In this document: positions 34,941-35,645 of the stretch, in pieces
Layout: the number at the start of each line of letters is the position of its first letter
How positions within the stretch are numbered: the first letter of the stretch is position 1
Source of the DNA: a virus
Direction: 5' to 3' (one strand)
Length of the DNA stretch: 35,645 nt
Virus record (IMG/VR): IMGVR_UViG_3300029319_000192
Span: 1-35,645 of that record
The notes under the pieces: model-generated
Told to the model about the DNA's origin: nothing
The model's input: the letters and a program-made list of their open reading frames with translations, nothing else
Database searches by the model: none
Made by a program: the position numbers and the translations under genes

Positions 34941-35187
34941 AAGATGTTTTCACCAAGCTCTGTTGCTCGTTCTCAGAAAGAACTAATCCTGACGACTGCG
35001 CGTCAGAGCCCAAATACTCCAATACTTTCAGTAGCTTATCCGCGGAGACGAGAATCTCCGCAGCCACCGACGAATCACATTTACCACGACTGACGTCATC
35101 GAAAAGCTCCAGCAGTCCGCTGTACTGCTCGCGCAGATAGCGGATGGTTATGTCCCGACAGAGATAGCTAGGAAGGGTAATCTGCAT
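34933..35187 (-). CDS. Small helical protein
   Basis: 84 residues from ATG 35187, overlapping the upstream gene by 20 bases; ribosome-binding site weak. ITLPSYLCRDITIRYLREQY, then LLELFDDVSRGK, VAAEILVSADKLLKVLEYLG. Helical and amphipathic, with acidic patches; might be a binding or regulatory protein. Not recognised. Confidence 0.6.
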   Translation of the reverse strand: MQITLPSYLCRDITIRYLREQYSGLLELFDDVSRGKCDSSVAAEILVSADKLLKVLEYLGSDAQSSGLVLSENEQQSLVKTSYE

Positions 35188-35359
35188 CGGCGTCTCTGAA
35201 CCCGTTCATTTCCGTGTCCGCGTCCCAGTAGCCGGCGAACCATTCGGTGCGCTGGCGCAGCTCGAAAGCTTTGCCGTAGGGGCACTTGTGGGCCGGGTCG
35301 CCCCATTGGAATGCAGCGTAGCCCTGCTGGTACGCCTTGGGCATCCGTTCGAGGATCAT
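35168..35359 (-). CDS. Ribosome modulation factor-like protein (RMF family)
   Basis: 63 residues from ATG 35359 (ATGA overlap). Residues 13-28 (GYAAFQWGDPAHKCPY) align without gaps with E. coli RMF (GYQAGIAGRSKEMCPY): Gly13, Tyr14, Ala16, Gly20 and Cys26-Pro-Tyr28 match. Then Arg37, Trp40, Gly43 and Ala47 correspond to RMF R..W..G...A after a 3-residue insertion. RMF binds ribosomes and makes inactive 100S dimers. A phage copy may hibernate or alter host ribosomes. Family call by eye; functional conservation not shown. Confidence 0.68.
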   Translation of the reverse strand: MILERMPKAYQQGYAAFQWGDPAHKCPYGKAFELRQRTEWFAGYWDADTEMNGFRDADADYPS

Positions 35360-35577
35360 AGGTCTCTCCTCATTTCGTAAACGGGAATGACGAAGCCAGT
35401 GTTTTGAAAAGTTTGATCAGCAAAGGTGCGGGCAATGTTGATGCTGTCGAAGGGCCCAAAGGTTTCGGCAGCCAAGGGGCTTCGGTCATCGTCACCTTCT
35501 GCTACGGGAACCATGTGGAGCCACCAGCCGGGCTCGTCGAATGATTCAAAGATCATGGCGTGGCGCGGCTCGCTCAT
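35356..35577 (-). CDS. Small unknown protein
   Basis: 73 residues from ATG 35577, overlapping both neighbours by four bases. MSEPRHAMIFESFDEPGWWL, HMVPVAEGDDDRSPLAAET, FGPFDSINIARTFADQTFQN, then GFVIPVYEMRRDL. Alpha/beta layout, acidic. Not recognised. Confidence 0.65.
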   Translation of the reverse strand: MSEPRHAMIFESFDEPGWWLHMVPVAEGDDDRSPLAAETFGPFDSINIARTFADQTFQNTGFVIPVYEMRRDL

Positions 35578-35645
35578 TGCGCGTCCTCCAAGGCATTGGA
35601 GGGGTCTTCCATTTGCTCTTTCAGCAAGCGGATACGCCGCGCATG
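35574..35645 (-). CDS. C-terminal end of an upstream gene, rest beyond the window
   Basis: 23 codons plus TGA at 35574-35576 form an open frame reaching the right edge, ending RRIRLLKEQMEDPSNALEDAQ-like (charged helix). It overlaps the next gene's ATG (CAATGAG), the usual coupling here. Too short to assign. Confidence 0.5.
   Translation of the reverse strand, partial: HARRIRLLKEQMEDPSNALEDAQ

Noticed and set aside
1-35645. Lysogeny or tRNA genes
   Set aside because: No integrase, CI-like repressor or excisionase, and no tRNA cloverleaf found by eye. A complete search would need a tRNA scan and protein profiles.

Overview
This window looks like part of a double-stranded DNA tailed phage, probably short-tailed and marine. 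It carries a P22-type portal, large and small terminase subunits, a scaffold, an HK97-type major capsid protein, P22 gp4/gp10-like adaptor and nozzle candidates, and a trimeric fibre with an S74 chaperone domain. Many of its small basic proteins recur, as far as I remember, in uncultured marine phage genomes; no search was run. Every credible gene is on the minus strand, so transcription runs from high to low coordinates. Both ends cut a gene. No integrase, repressor, replication protein, tRNA or CRISPR array was seen.

Right arm (about 35.6 to 31.8 kb): a tight run of small overlapping genes, including an RMF-like (ribosome modulation factor) protein, a zinc-ribbon protein, a 31-residue one-helix membrane protein and two related short genes. 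Non-coding stretches hold paired 5' leader inverted repeats (33.6 and 34.05 kb), an iteron-like 8-bp repeat in a perfect 22-bp inverted repeat (33.64-33.75 kb), and two parS-like palindromes next to a 21-bp direct repeat (33.18-33.28 kb).

Packaging and cassette region (31.8 to 24.8 kb): the small terminase is followed by an overlapping PD-(D/E)XK/VRR-type nuclease. The large terminase comes only about 4 kb later. Between them sit five short cassettes of one to three unknown genes. They are separated by near-identical units made of a terminator, a box close to TATGGGATAA, a spacer, a hairpin with a 6-bp stem and a 5-nt loop, and a ribosome-binding site. This repeated design is the most unusual feature of the window. 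A GC-rich gene-free stretch with strong hairpins (26.28-26.81 kb) lies before the large terminase.

Structural and lysis region (26.3 to 1 kb): one long late operon runs from large terminase through an ADP-ribosyltransferase-like protein, portal, small basic proteins, a lysis group (membrane protein, 3-TM holin, GH24 lysozyme), a GroES-like co-chaperonin, scaffold and major capsid protein. A UUCG-loop terminator follows the capsid gene. Decoration-like proteins, further small basic proteins, head-tail adaptors, the fibre, the nozzle candidate and two large Ala/Gly/Gln-rich virion proteins come after it. The co-chaperonin beside scaffold and capsid genes suggests help in folding capsid proteins by host GroEL.
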